In this document: positions 17,415 through 25,803 of the stretch, piece after piece
Layout of the letters: each line of letters opens with the position of its first letter
Numbering within the stretch: the first letter of the stretch is position 1
Assembly: GCA_016125095.1 (NCBI GenBank)
Contig: WGMK01000007.1
Coordinates: 124,001-188,000 of the forward strand
Length of the DNA: 64,000 nt
Direction: 5' to 3'
DNA from: Candidatus Hydrogenedens sp.
Lineage (GTDB): Bacteria; Hydrogenedentota; Hydrogenedentia; Hydrogenedentales; JAEUWI01
Made by a program: the position numbers and the translations under genes
Notes under the pieces: generated by a model
What the model was told of the DNA's origin: nothing
What the model saw: only the letters and a program-made list of their open reading frames with translations
Databases searched by the model: none

Positions 17415-18656
17415 TTACAAAACCGAGCTCAGGGTCATCATCGGCAGCAGCATCGCCACCACGAGGAAGCCGATGATGACGCCCATGACCACCACCAGCA
17501 GGGGCTCGAACAGGGCCGTGAAGGCCTTGACCGCGCGATCCACCTCGATATCGTAGGCGTCGGCCACGCGCTTGGCGACCGTGCCGATGCGTCCGCTTTC
17601 TTCGCCAATGGCGAACATGCTCACCACCAGCGCCGGGAAATGCGGGCACTTGGTCAGGCATTCGCTGAGCGATTCACCCTCGGTCACGCCCTTGTGCACC
17701 GTGGCCACCTCGTCCTGAATGGAGCGGTTGCCCAGGGTCTCGCCCGTAATCCGGATGGAGGTGAGCACGGGCACGCCGTTGTCGAGCAGGGTGCCCAGGG
17801 TGCGCGAGAACTTCGCCATCTCGTACTTCTGAATCACCTGGTTCAGGGCGGGTATGCGGAGGAAAAAGGCATCGCGCTTGCGGGCGCCCACCTCGGTCTG
17901 GAGATAGCGCCGCAGGCCGTAGCCGATGAGCCCGAGCACGATCAGCACCGCCCACCAGTAGCTGCCCATGAATTCGCAGAACTTCATCACGATGACCGTG
18001 GGCAGGGGCAGCTCGGCGTTGAACTCCTCGAAGATCACGATGAACTTCGGGAACACAAAGGACACCAGGATAAAGATGGCGATGGAGCCGACGATGGTGA
18101 GGAAGGCGGGGTAGATCATGGCGGACTTCGCCTTGCCGCGCAGTTCTTCTTCCTGCTCGCCGAAGGTGACGATGCGCCAGAGCACCTCGTCCAGCATGCC
18201 GCCGGCCTCGCCTGCGCGCACGAGATTGGTATAGAGCACGGGGAAGACCTTGGGGTGCTTTTCCATGGCATCGGCCAGCGCCGCGCCCTTCTGCACCTCG
18301 TCGCGCAGGGAATCGATTACCTCGGCCAGCTTGGGGTTCTGGGTCTGCGCCACGAGCGTGCGGAGCGCCCGCGTGAGCAGCATGCCCGAATCGACCAAGT
18401 TCGCCAGCTGTCGGAAGAAGACGTTGCGCTCGTTCAGCCGGATGCGCGCGAAGGCGTTCTTCAGCGCGGCGGTGTCGATCTGGATGCCGGGCGCAGCCCC
18501 GTTGCCCGCGGCCGCTGCCTTGGTTTCTTCTACGCGGATGGGGAAATACCCCATGTCGCGCAGCCGGGCTACCGCGGACTTCTGGTCGGGCGCTTCCAGG
18601 ACCCCGTCGACCTTGTCGCCGGGGCCCTTCTTGGCCTCATACTTGAACCGGGGCAT
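17415..18656 (-). CDS. gspF: Type II secretion inner-membrane platform protein GspF
   Basis: A 413-residue polytopic protein of the GspF/PilC family. It begins MPRFKYEAKKGPG and has two repeated cytoplasmic helical domains (FFRQLANLVDSGMLLTRAL ... KVFPVLYTNLVRAGEAGGMLDEVL and FSRTLGTLLDNGVPVLTSI ... FPALVVSMFAIGEESGRIG) with three membrane segments, ending GFLVVAMLLPMMTL. GspF couples the GspE ATPase to pseudopilus assembly. The ATG at 18656 overlaps gspE by 20 bases; a longer frame to 18692 has no ribosome site. Confidence 0.95.
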   Translation of the reverse strand: MPRFKYEAKKGPGDKVDGVLEAPDQKSAVARLRDMGYFPIRVEETKAAAAGNGAAPGIQIDTAALKNAFARIRLNERNVFFRQLANLVDSGMLLTRALRTLVAQTQNPKLAEVIDSLRDEVQKGAALADAMEKHPKVFPVLYTNLVRAGEAGGMLDEVLWRIVTFGEQEEELRGKAKSAMIYPAFLTIVGSIAIFILVSFVFPKFIVIFEEFNAELPLPTVIVMKFCEFMGSYWWAVLIVLGLIGYGLRRYLQTEVGARKRDAFFLRIPALNQVIQKYEMAKFSRTLGTLLDNGVPVLTSIRITGETLGNRSIQDEVATVHKGVTEGESLSECLTKCPHFPALVVSMFAIGEESGRIGTVAKRVADAYDIEVDRAVKAFTALFEPLLVVVMGVIIGFLVVAMLLPMMTLSSVL

Positions 18657-20388
18657 TCGGCGTCTCGACGTCGTCCGCCAGCACTTCGGCATCCGCCGTC
18701 ACGCGCAGCACTTCTTCCACAGTCGTCTCGCCGTCCATCACCCGGTACCAGCCCGAGCGGCGGAGTGTGCGCAGGCCCTCGGAAAGCGCCTGCTTCTTAA
18801 TCTCGACGGCCGTCGCCCGCTCCACGGTCAGGCGCTTGATCTCCGGCGTGAAGGGCAGAATCTCATAGATGGCCTGCCGGCCCTTGTAGCCGGTGTTGCG
18901 GCAATGTTCGCAGCCCACGCCCCGGCGGAATTTCGCATCGCGGGCGTCTTCGGCGCGCACGCCGAACTCCGCCTCGAGAATCGGCCACTCCGGCTCGATG
19001 GGCTGGGTGCAGTGCGCGCACAGCCGCCGTACCAGGCGCTGAGCGATGGAGCAGATCACCGTGCTGGAAATCAGGAAGGGCTCAACCCCCATGTCGATCA
19101 AGCGTGTCACGGCGCCCGCGGAGTCGTTGGTGTGCAGCGTGCTCAGCACCAGGTGGCCGGTAAGGCTGGAGCGGATCGCCATCTCGGCGGTCTCGTAGTC
19201 GCGGATTTCGCCCACCAGCATGATGTCTGGGTCGTGGCGGAGCATCGAGCGCAGCCCCATCGAGAAGTCGAAGCCGATCTTCGGCAGTACCTGCATCTGC
19301 GTGATGCCCGCCAGCTGATACTCGATCGGGTCCTCGATGGTGATGATCTTCCGGTCGATGTTGTTCAGCTTGCTCAGCGCCGCGTAGAGCGTCGTCGTCT
19401 TGCCGCTACCCGTGGGCCCCGTCACGAGGATGATGCCGTGCGGCTTCGTGATAAACCCGTTGAACAGCTTCATGTCGGTATCGCGGAAGCCGAGCTGGTC
19501 GAGGGTAAGGAACACGGACGAGCGGTTCAGGATACGCATGTTCACCGTCTCGCCGTGGGGCGTGGGAAGGATGGACACGCGCAGGTCGTATTGCTGGTCG
19601 CCGAGCTTCGCGAGGATCTTGCCGTCCTGCGGCAGGCGCTTTTCCGCGATGTTGAGGTTCGCCATGATCTTCACACGCGACACGATGGCCGCATGAAAAC
19701 CCCGGATGGCTGGGGGGACCGGTGCCTGGTGCAGGATGCCGTCGATGCGGTAGCGCACGCGCAGGGCATCCTCGAAGGGCTCAATGTGAATGTCGGTGGT
19801 GTCGGACTGCACGGCCTCGAGGATCAGTTCGTTCACGAACTTGATGATGGAGGCGTCGATTTGGTCGTCGCCGAGGTCGGCGCTCTCCACCTTGCGCTCC
19901 AGCTGCACGACATCTTCGTTGTCGTCGCGGCTGAGCATGCGCTCCATCGTGTCCGCGCCCACGCCGTACAGCTTCTTGATGGTCTGCCGGATGTGTGCCG
20001 GCGTGGCGACCACCGGCACGACGCGCTGCTTGAGCACCATGCGGATGTCGTCGAGGCCGTGGGTGTTCATCGGATCGCTTACCGCAATCACGATGGCGCC
20101 GCGGTGCTCCTCGACCGGCACAATGTTGTAGTGCGTGGCGTAGCGGGCCGGTACCTTCTGCACCAGCTCTGGCGCGATGTCCTCGGCCACGGGGCGCACG
20201 TAGCGCATTTCGCAAAAATCGGCGAGGGATTGGTACACCACCTCTTCGGAGGCGAAGCCCAACTGCGGTATGACGTCCTCGAGAGGGAGGTCCTTCGACC
20301 CCGCCTCGGCCTTGGCCCGGGCCAGCTTGGCCTCGTCCAGTACTTCGCTGCGGATAAGGTGCTGCTCGAATGCGCTCAATGCTGGCAA
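18637..20388 (-). CDS. gspE: Type II secretion ATPase GspE
   Basis: A 583-residue hexameric ATPase of the GspE/PilB family. The N-terminal GspE-N (MshEN-like) region is followed by Walker A GPTGSGKT at 324-331, a degenerate Walker B/Asp box DIMLVGEIRD at 388-397, a His box LSTLHTND, and a zinc-binding pair C457xxC460 and C493xxC496. The start is TTG at 20388: GGGAG lies 7 bases upstream and the protein then begins MPALSAFEQH. It heads the secretion operon behind a good sigma-70-like promoter at 20428-20456. Confidence 0.96.
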   Translation of the reverse strand: MPALSAFEQHLIRSEVLDEAKLARAKAEAGSKDLPLEDVIPQLGFASEEVVYQSLADFCEMRYVRPVAEDIAPELVQKVPARYATHYNIVPVEEHRGAIVIAVSDPMNTHGLDDIRMVLKQRVVPVVATPAHIRQTIKKLYGVGADTMERMLSRDDNEDVVQLERKVESADLGDDQIDASIIKFVNELILEAVQSDTTDIHIEPFEDALRVRYRIDGILHQAPVPPAIRGFHAAIVSRVKIMANLNIAEKRLPQDGKILAKLGDQQYDLRVSILPTPHGETVNMRILNRSSVFLTLDQLGFRDTDMKLFNGFITKPHGIILVTGPTGSGKTTTLYAALSKLNNIDRKIITIEDPIEYQLAGITQMQVLPKIGFDFSMGLRSMLRHDPDIMLVGEIRDYETAEMAIRSSLTGHLVLSTLHTNDSAGAVTRLIDMGVEPFLISSTVICSIAQRLVRRLCAHCTQPIEPEWPILEAEFGVRAEDARDAKFRRGVGCEHCRNTGYKGRQAIYEILPFTPEIKRLTVERATAVEIKKQALSEGLRTLRRSGWYRVMDGETTVEEVLRVTADAEVLADDVETPNAPVQV

Positions 20389-20427
20389 GAAAGGGCTCCC
20401 GATGGACGTAAGATCTTGTTCTGCATG

Positions 20428-20456
20428 ATGTTATCACACAGAATGGGGGATGGCAA
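20428..20456 (-). promoter_or_regulatory. Promoter of the type II secretion operon
   Basis: On the minus strand TTGCCA (20456-20451), 17 bases, TAACAT (20433-20428), with TGA directly before the -10 giving an extended -10. The predicted transcript start near 20421 leaves a leader of about 33 bases to the gspE TTG. It lies in the short gap after the putative anti-sigma gene, so the operon can be transcribed independently of the sigma/anti-sigma pair. Confidence 0.65.
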
Positions 20457-20467
20457 ACGCATGGGGG

Positions 20468-21514
20468 CTATTCGTCGAAGGCGGGTTCCAGCTTCGCCAG
20501 CGAGACCTTGGCGGCCTCGGACACCGCCGGATTGGGGCTGTCGGACGCCGAGCGCAGCAGTTCCGCCGCGCGCACGTAGTCTTTCGTGTGCGCCAGGTAC
20601 ATCTCGCCGAGGCTCATTTCCACCTGCCCCAGCGCCACGGGATTGGTGCATTGCTTGCGCAGCTGTTCATAGCTGGCCATCTTGAAGGTATCGCTGTCGG
20701 CGCCCAAGGCTCCGCTCAAGTCGCACATGGCTGCCAGCGCCAATTCGGCCACCGGATTCGCCGGGCCCGCATACCGCGCCACCACCTGCTCCAAGGGTTT
20801 GAACTCGCGCATGCCGTTCCGCTCGGCGCGGGCGATGGTGTACAGCGGTTCGAAACGCTCGGCGCGAGTCTGTTCCAGCAGGTCGTAGCGATAGGGATTT
20901 ACCGGGTTCGAGGCATAGACCTCGGGGTGGGTCGCCTTGAGTTCCGTATAGCGGTCGAAGGCGGACTGGTACCGCTCGAAGTAGCTGTAATCCATATCGG
21001 CCAGCTTCATTTGCCAGGCCCCGGCATCGGCCGCTTCCGGCTGCGTTTCGATGGCCTTGGCCAGTAACTCGTAGGCTTGATCCTGGTGTTGCTTGGCAAT
21101 GAGCGCATTAGCCTGGTCAATCAGCGTGGCGGGGGCGGACTGGTTCTGTGCCACCGGGGCCAGCGGGCCGCCGTCCAGAATATTGAGGCGCATGCCCTGC
21201 ATGACCGGCAGCACCAGCACCGCGGTTACCACCAGGGTGCCGAGCACCTGGAAGGCGTAACGCTGGAACCGGGCGAAATCCCAGCCATGCCCCGTGCCGC
21301 GTCGCAGGTCTTCTTTTACTACGGGCAGTAGATTACCCGCGAAGGCCGGGAGTTCATTGGGGAGAAAGGCCACCAGGGACTGCATATCTTCGAGTTCCGC
21401 CCGCATTTCGGGGTTCGCCTCGAGCCAGGTTTCCAGTTCCTGGGCTTCCGATTCCGAAAGAGGCTCGTAGATTGACGCGGCCATCAGGCCCAGCATGTAG
21501 TCCCGTCTCGACAT
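20468..21514 (-). CDS. Putative anti-sigma factor with periplasmic repeat region
   Basis: A 348-residue protein encoded 27 bases after an ECF sigma gene. The first 70 residues (LMAASIYEPLSESEAQELETWLEANPEMRAEL) resemble the anti-sigma N-terminal domain but lack the zinc-binding HxxxCxxC signature. One membrane segment follows (FQVLGTLVVTAVLVLPVMQGM), then a periplasmic helical region with TPR-like character (ALIAKQHQDQAYELLAKAIE, AELALAAMCDLSGALG). Membrane topology and gene order fit a regulator holding the sigma factor at the membrane. It precedes the gspE promoter. Confidence 0.7.
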   Translation of the reverse strand: MSRRDYMLGLMAASIYEPLSESEAQELETWLEANPEMRAELEDMQSLVAFLPNELPAFAGNLLPVVKEDLRRGTGHGWDFARFQRYAFQVLGTLVVTAVLVLPVMQGMRLNILDGGPLAPVAQNQSAPATLIDQANALIAKQHQDQAYELLAKAIETQPEAADAGAWQMKLADMDYSYFERYQSAFDRYTELKATHPEVYASNPVNPYRYDLLEQTRAERFEPLYTIARAERNGMREFKPLEQVVARYAGPANPVAELALAAMCDLSGALGADSDTFKMASYEQLRKQCTNPVALGQVEMSLGEMYLAHTKDYVRAAELLRSASDSPNPAVSEAAKVSLAKLEPAFDE

Positions 21515-21541
21515 AATATCCGTCGCTGCCTCCGTGCCCGC

Positions 21542-22123
21542 CTAATTGGGCTGATACAAATCCTCGAGTTCCCCGCGCAATTTCTTGAGCGCGCGGAACA
21601 AGTGCACTTTCACGCTGCCCACCGTGCACCCCAGGTGCTCGGCGATTTCCGACAACTGCAGGCCCTCGTAGTGGCGCAGCATGAACACCTCGCGCTGGGT
21701 GGGGGAGAGCACATGGAGCGCGCCGCGCACCCGGGCGTCGATCTCATGCGCCTGCACCTCCTGCTCCGTCGTCGGCATCGACGGCTCCACCGCCGCGCCC
21801 TCGGTCTCGGGCACGAAGGCCTCGTCCAGCCGCTCGTGCTGCCGCCGGTTGCGCTTGCGGAGGTAGTCGATGGAGTGGTTGCTGGTCAGGCGCAGCAGCC
21901 AAGGAAGAAACCCTCCCGTGGGCTGCCAGCTGTCTATCTTGCGATAGGCCTTGACGAGCGATTCTTGAGCCACGTCCAAAGCATCCTCTCGGTTGCCGGT
22001 CAAACGGTAGGCGACGGCGTACACACGGCCCTGATAGCGCCGGACGATCTCGTCGAATGCGCCCTGATCGCCGCCTTGCAGCGCCAGCGCCAATTCTTTA
22101 TCGCCCATGGCCGTATGCTCCAT
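21542..22123 (-). CDS. ECF-type RNA polymerase sigma factor
   Basis: A 193-residue sigma-70-family protein. Region 2 is FDEIVRRYQGRVYAVAYRLTG followed by DALDVAQESLVKAYRKIDSW; region 4 is LSPTQREVFMLRHYEGLQLSEIAEHL ending GSVKVHLFRALKKLR. It is RpoE-like, with no extension. The ATG at 22123 is preceded by GGAAGG at 5 bases; the frame extends upstream to 22165 without a ribosome site. Its neighbour downstream is a putative anti-sigma factor, then the type II secretion operon, which it may or may not control. Confidence 0.92.
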   Translation of the reverse strand: MEHTAMGDKELALALQGGDQGAFDEIVRRYQGRVYAVAYRLTGNREDALDVAQESLVKAYRKIDSWQPTGGFLPWLLRLTSNHSIDYLRKRNRRQHERLDEAFVPETEGAAVEPSMPTTEQEVQAHEIDARVRGALHVLSPTQREVFMLRHYEGLQLSEIAEHLGCTVGSVKVHLFRALKKLRGELEDLYQPN

Positions 22124-22180
22124 CGCCCTTCCAGTCTGGTTGTGTAACGTCACGGCGTATTCCAAGGTTTACACCTGATG

Positions 22181-22212
22181 CCCGATTTGAGGAATTGGTT
22201 CCTCAATTCGGG
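22181..22212. repeat. Inverted repeat between divergent sigma-factor and MocA genes
   Basis: Two 14-base arms, CCCGATTTGAGGAA and TTCCTCAATTCGGG, pair with one mismatch around a TTGG loop. A second perfect palindrome, GGTCCC-ATC-GGGACC, follows at 22211-22225. No T-run follows, so a terminator is unlikely. It lies about 58 bases before the ECF sigma ATG and 140 bases before the MocA promoter; an operator or RNA hairpin in the sigma-gene leader is possible. Confidence 0.6.
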
Positions 22213-22350
22213 TCCCATCGGGACCAGCATAGCAGAATCACGCCGCCCATTCGGCGTGTCCGGGCCGGTCCATCCCGTCTCAACACCCGGATTACAGCAA
22301 TCTCCGGGCCAAGTCGTGAGTGTGTCGAATCGAGAATTCGGCGAAACAAT

Positions 22351-22379
22351 TTGGAAGGCGGCACTTCGATGCCTATACT
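22351..22379 (+). promoter_or_regulatory. Promoter of the MocA-HEAT-VCBS operon
   Basis: TTGGAA (22351-22356), 17-base spacer, TATACT (22374-22379). Predicted transcription start near 22386 gives a 35-base leader containing AGGGAG before the GTG at 22421. It is one of the best sigma-70-like matches in the window. Confidence 0.65.
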
Positions 22380-22420
22380 GGCGCGCGCATGGGCCGAGTC
22401 AACGACAGGGAGTCAGTATC

Positions 22421-23701
22421 GTGGCGAAACGCATTCAATTCAGCCGGCGGAGCTTTCTGGCCGGCATGGCCGCCGCGGGCGTGGGGGCGGTGCAACCCGC
22501 CGCCAGCGCGCGCCGGGTCAGCGCAAACGACCGGGTCCGGATTGCCGTTATCGGCAACGGCGGCATGGGCTCGCGGCACATCGAAGCGCTGGCGGTCAAT
22601 CCCAATTGCCAGCTGGCCGCACTCTGCGACGTGTATACGCCGCGCTTTGAAGAGAACCAGAAGAAGGTCGAGGAGCTTTCCGGCCAGCGTCCGGACGGCT
22701 ATCAGGATTTCCGGCGCGTGCTCGACCGCAAAGACATCGACGCCATCTTTATCGCCACGCCCGACCACTGGCATCCGCTGCTGACGATCCTCGGTTGCGA
22801 GGCAGGGAAGGACGTCTACGTCGAAAAGCCGGTATGCCCGACGATTCAGGAAGGCCGCGCGATGGTGGATGCCGCCCGGCGGTACGGCCGCGTGGTGCAG
22901 GTGGGCACGCAGCAGCGCTCGATGCCGGTATTCCAGAAGGCCATCGAGGTGATCCATCAGGGCCAGATCGGCGAGGTCGTTACCGCCACGGCGTTCATCG
23001 ACGTAAACGGCTGGACCATTGGCGAGCATATTGAGGAGCCGCCGCCGGGCCTGGACTGGGACCTCTGGCTCGGGCCGGCGCCCAAGGTGCCGTATTCGCC
23101 GCAACGTTTCGGCGGCTTCATGGGCTGGCACGACTATGCGCGCGGCGGGCAGCTGACCAACTGGGGCGTGCACCTGATGGATATCGTGCATTGGGGCATT
23201 CGGGCCGACCGCCCGCTGAACGTGAGCGCCGTGGGCGGCAGCTACAGACACTCGCCAGGACAGGACAACTACGAGACCATAGAGGCCAGCTTCGAGTACG
23301 CCGGGTGCAACGTGACCTGGGAGCAGCGGCACTCGAACATCCACCAACAGAAGTTCTACGGCATCCGCTTCTTCGGCACCGAGGGGCAGCTGGTGGTCGA
23401 TCGCGGCTCGTATGTGGTGCGGCCTTCCTCGCTCGGCGTGCCCGATTTTGTGGGCGAGCCTGAAAAGAGCTGGGCGAACACCGACCACCACAACAACTTC
23501 TTCCACTGCATCAAGACCCGCGAGAAACCGGCGGCCGACATCGAGCAGGGCTTCCGCTCGACGGCGGCCGTGCTGCTGGCGGGCATCGCGCTCAAGACCG
23601 GACGAAGGCTGGACTGGGACGCCGAGAACGAAACCATCCTGCACGACCCGCAGGCCAACCGCCACCTGTCGCGCGCCTACCGCGCGCCGTGGCACCTGTA
23701 G
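22421..23701 (+). CDS. Tat-exported Gfo/Idh/MocA-family oxidoreductase
   Basis: A 426-residue protein starting at GTG with AGGGAG upstream. The Tat signal (SRRSFLAGMAAAGVGAV) is followed by a Rossmann domain with AVIGNGGMGSRH, then the family's EKP motif (YVEKPVCPTI, catalytic Lys) and a C-terminal alpha/beta domain with GGQLTNWGVHLMDIVHWG. It ends RAPWHL. Members oxidise or reduce sugars and cyclitols with tightly bound NAD(P); planctomycete-type Tat-MocA proteins are common but little studied. A HEAT-repeat gene starts 11 bases later; the same pair recurs at 57568-58887 and 54983-57556. Confidence 0.93.
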   Translation: MAKRIQFSRRSFLAGMAAAGVGAVQPAASARRVSANDRVRIAVIGNGGMGSRHIEALAVNPNCQLAALCDVYTPRFEENQKKVEELSGQRPDGYQDFRRVLDRKDIDAIFIATPDHWHPLLTILGCEAGKDVYVEKPVCPTIQEGRAMVDAARRYGRVVQVGTQQRSMPVFQKAIEVIHQGQIGEVVTATAFIDVNGWTIGEHIEEPPPGLDWDLWLGPAPKVPYSPQRFGGFMGWHDYARGGQLTNWGVHLMDIVHWGIRADRPLNVSAVGGSYRHSPGQDNYETIEASFEYAGCNVTWEQRHSNIHQQKFYGIRFFGTEGQLVVDRGSYVVRPSSLGVPDFVGEPEKSWANTDHHNNFFHCIKTREKPAADIEQGFRSTAAVLLAGIALKTGRRLDWDAENETILHDPQANRHLSRAYRAPWHL

Positions 23702-23712
23702 GAGTGCGGACC

Positions 23713-25803
23713 ATGATGCGCCGAATGCTACTTGCCCTGCTGATTGCCGCGTCGCCTGCCTTCGCGGAGTCCGCCGAATTGCTGATTAGCGGCATGCGGT
23801 CGGGCGATGAAGCCGCACTCATCCGCGCGCGCCAATGGCTGTCGCGCGAGGATGTCTCGCACGCGGGTCTGGTCGTTGATTTGTTGTCGCACGAGGACGA
23901 GCGCGTCTGGCGCACGGCCTTCAATGTGTTGGCCGACTGGGCCAACGAGACCGGCGTGCCCGGACGCGAGGCCGACCGCGACCGCTTCGTCGCGATCCTC
24001 ATGCCGCTCGTGTCCATCGACCACAGCGCCCACCAAATCGAACAGGGACTGCGGCTGCTGCCCTTGTGTGTGCCGGAAGGCACGAATGTAGACCCGATCG
24101 CCGCGCTGCTGGACAACCCGGATTGGCGCGAGAAGGCCCGCACCAGCCTGCAGGATATCGGGACGACGCAAGCCCGCGCGGCGCTCCGCAGCAACCTGGG
24201 CACGGCCGACACGGGATTTACGATCGCGGTGATCCGCAGTCTGGATTTGCTCGAGGACGGCGACTCGCTGCCCCTGTTCGTGGAGTATTGCGGCCATGCG
24301 GACGCCGGGGTGCGCGCCGCTGCGGCCCATGCGTTGGCCCGCACGGGCGACCCGGCCTATCTCGACGCGCTCCGCGAGGTACGGAAGCAGGCGAATCCGG
24401 ATACCCGCTGGGAAGCCGAAGACGCGGTCGTGCGGCTGGCCTGCGCCATAGCCATTTCGGGCGGCAACTGGGACCTCTCGCAGGAGGCCTTGCGCGAAGC
24501 CTATGCAGACTCGAACGACGACACCATCCGCGCGGCGGCCCTGCAGGGGGTGGGGCGCTATGGTGACGAAACGGCCCTGCCGTTCATTCTCGATGCCATG
24601 CAGCGCTATGGCAGCCTGTACGGTCCGGGACTTCAGGCCATTGCCGCGCTCGAGGGCGAGGCCGTGACTGAAGCGCTGCTGGCGGCCTTTCCCGAGCAGC
24701 CGCAAGACATCCGCCAGGATCTTGTGCGCCTCTTCGGCAGCCGCTCCGATGAACGCTTTCTGCCGGTGCTGGTGAAAGCTGCGGGCGATGCCGATGCCGG
24801 TTACCGCGAGGCGGCGCTCGATGCCCTGACGGCTACCGGTCAGCCCGGCGCGGTGGCGGGGCTGGATGCGGCCGCCCAGTATCTTTCGAGCGACGAGGAC
24901 CCCGCGGCGTTCTCCGCGCGCATCATTAAGCTGGCGGGACGTTTCGAGTCCGACGGGGCCTCGGCCGCCGCAGGACGCTCGTATCTGCTGCTCTACCGCC
25001 ACGCCACCGACGACGAGCAGAAGGCGATGGCGCTCGACGGCGTGAAGCGGAATCCGGTGCCGGAAGCCTACGCCGTGCTGCAGGAGAGCATGTCGCCCGA
25101 GGAACTGGCCGCCCTGCCGGCCTCGATGCTGGCGGGCGTGGCGCGCGCGCTCTACGACGACGGCAAGACGGCCGAGGCGGACGCGTTGGTGGCGCAGCTC
25201 GAGCCGCGCATCAACGACTCCGCCACCGTGCAAATGATGATCGACATCATGCGCGGCCGCGGCGACGACGCGGGCTGGGCCCAGCGGCTCGGCTTTGTGT
25301 CGCGCTGGCAGCTGGTCGGTCCTTTCGCCTGGAAGGTGGAGGACGCCTTCACCATCGCGAACATCAACGAACCCGACATCGACCTCGGCGCGCGCTATGG
25401 CGAGGGCGATGCCGCCATCGGCTGGCAGCCCTTCGAGAGCGGGGACATCCAGCCGATGGTCAACCTGGCGGGCATCCTCGGCATGATGGACCACGCCACG
25501 GCCTACGCCTACGCGGAGGTCTACGTGCCCGAAGCGACGCCAGGGCAGGTCCGCGTCGGCAGCGACGACGGCGTGAAGGTCTGGCTGAACGGCGAGGCCG
25601 TGCACGAAAACAATGTGGACCGCGGCACGGCGCTCGACGCCGACATCGCCCCGGCCGCGTTCGTGGCGGGCAAGAATCGGCTGCTGGTGCAGATTACCCA
25701 GGGCGCGGGCGGTTGGAACTTCATGCTCCGCCTGTGCGACGGCGAAGGCCGCCCGCTGAAATTTTCTTATGAACCCGAGACCACCACGGAGACTCAACCA
25801 TGA
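23713..25803 (+). CDS. Secreted HEAT-repeat protein with C-terminal beta-sandwich domain
   Basis: A 696-residue protein with a Sec signal (MMRRMLLALLIAASPAFA). Residues about 25-520 are HEAT-like helical repeats (for example YCGHADAGVRAAAAHALART, YREAALDALTATG). Residues about 531-696 form a beta domain with WQLVGPF, then GSDDGVKVWLNGEAVHEN and NRLLVQITQG, resembling galactose-binding-like or PA14-like modules in PVC-group secreted proteins. GGAG sits 8 bases before the ATG. It overlaps the following VCBS gene by 4 bases and directly follows a Tat-MocA gene. The repeats suggest a scaffold or binding protein rather than an enzyme (inference). Confidence 0.85.
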   Translation: MMRRMLLALLIAASPAFAESAELLISGMRSGDEAALIRARQWLSREDVSHAGLVVDLLSHEDERVWRTAFNVLADWANETGVPGREADRDRFVAILMPLVSIDHSAHQIEQGLRLLPLCVPEGTNVDPIAALLDNPDWREKARTSLQDIGTTQARAALRSNLGTADTGFTIAVIRSLDLLEDGDSLPLFVEYCGHADAGVRAAAAHALARTGDPAYLDALREVRKQANPDTRWEAEDAVVRLACAIAISGGNWDLSQEALREAYADSNDDTIRAAALQGVGRYGDETALPFILDAMQRYGSLYGPGLQAIAALEGEAVTEALLAAFPEQPQDIRQDLVRLFGSRSDERFLPVLVKAAGDADAGYREAALDALTATGQPGAVAGLDAAAQYLSSDEDPAAFSARIIKLAGRFESDGASAAAGRSYLLLYRHATDDEQKAMALDGVKRNPVPEAYAVLQESMSPEELAALPASMLAGVARALYDDGKTAEADALVAQLEPRINDSATVQMMIDIMRGRGDDAGWAQRLGFVSRWQLVGPFAWKVEDAFTIANINEPDIDLGARYGEGDAAIGWQPFESGDIQPMVNLAGILGMMDHATAYAYAEVYVPEATPGQVRVGSDDGVKVWLNGEAVHENNVDRGTALDADIAPAAFVAGKNRLLVQITQGAGGWNFMLRLCDGEGRPLKFSYEPETTTETQP

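Noticed and set aside
23728..25797. A minus-strand open frame of about 690 codons opposite the first HEAT-repeat gene
   Set aside because: Antisense shadow; low-complexity Arg/Gly/His-rich product.
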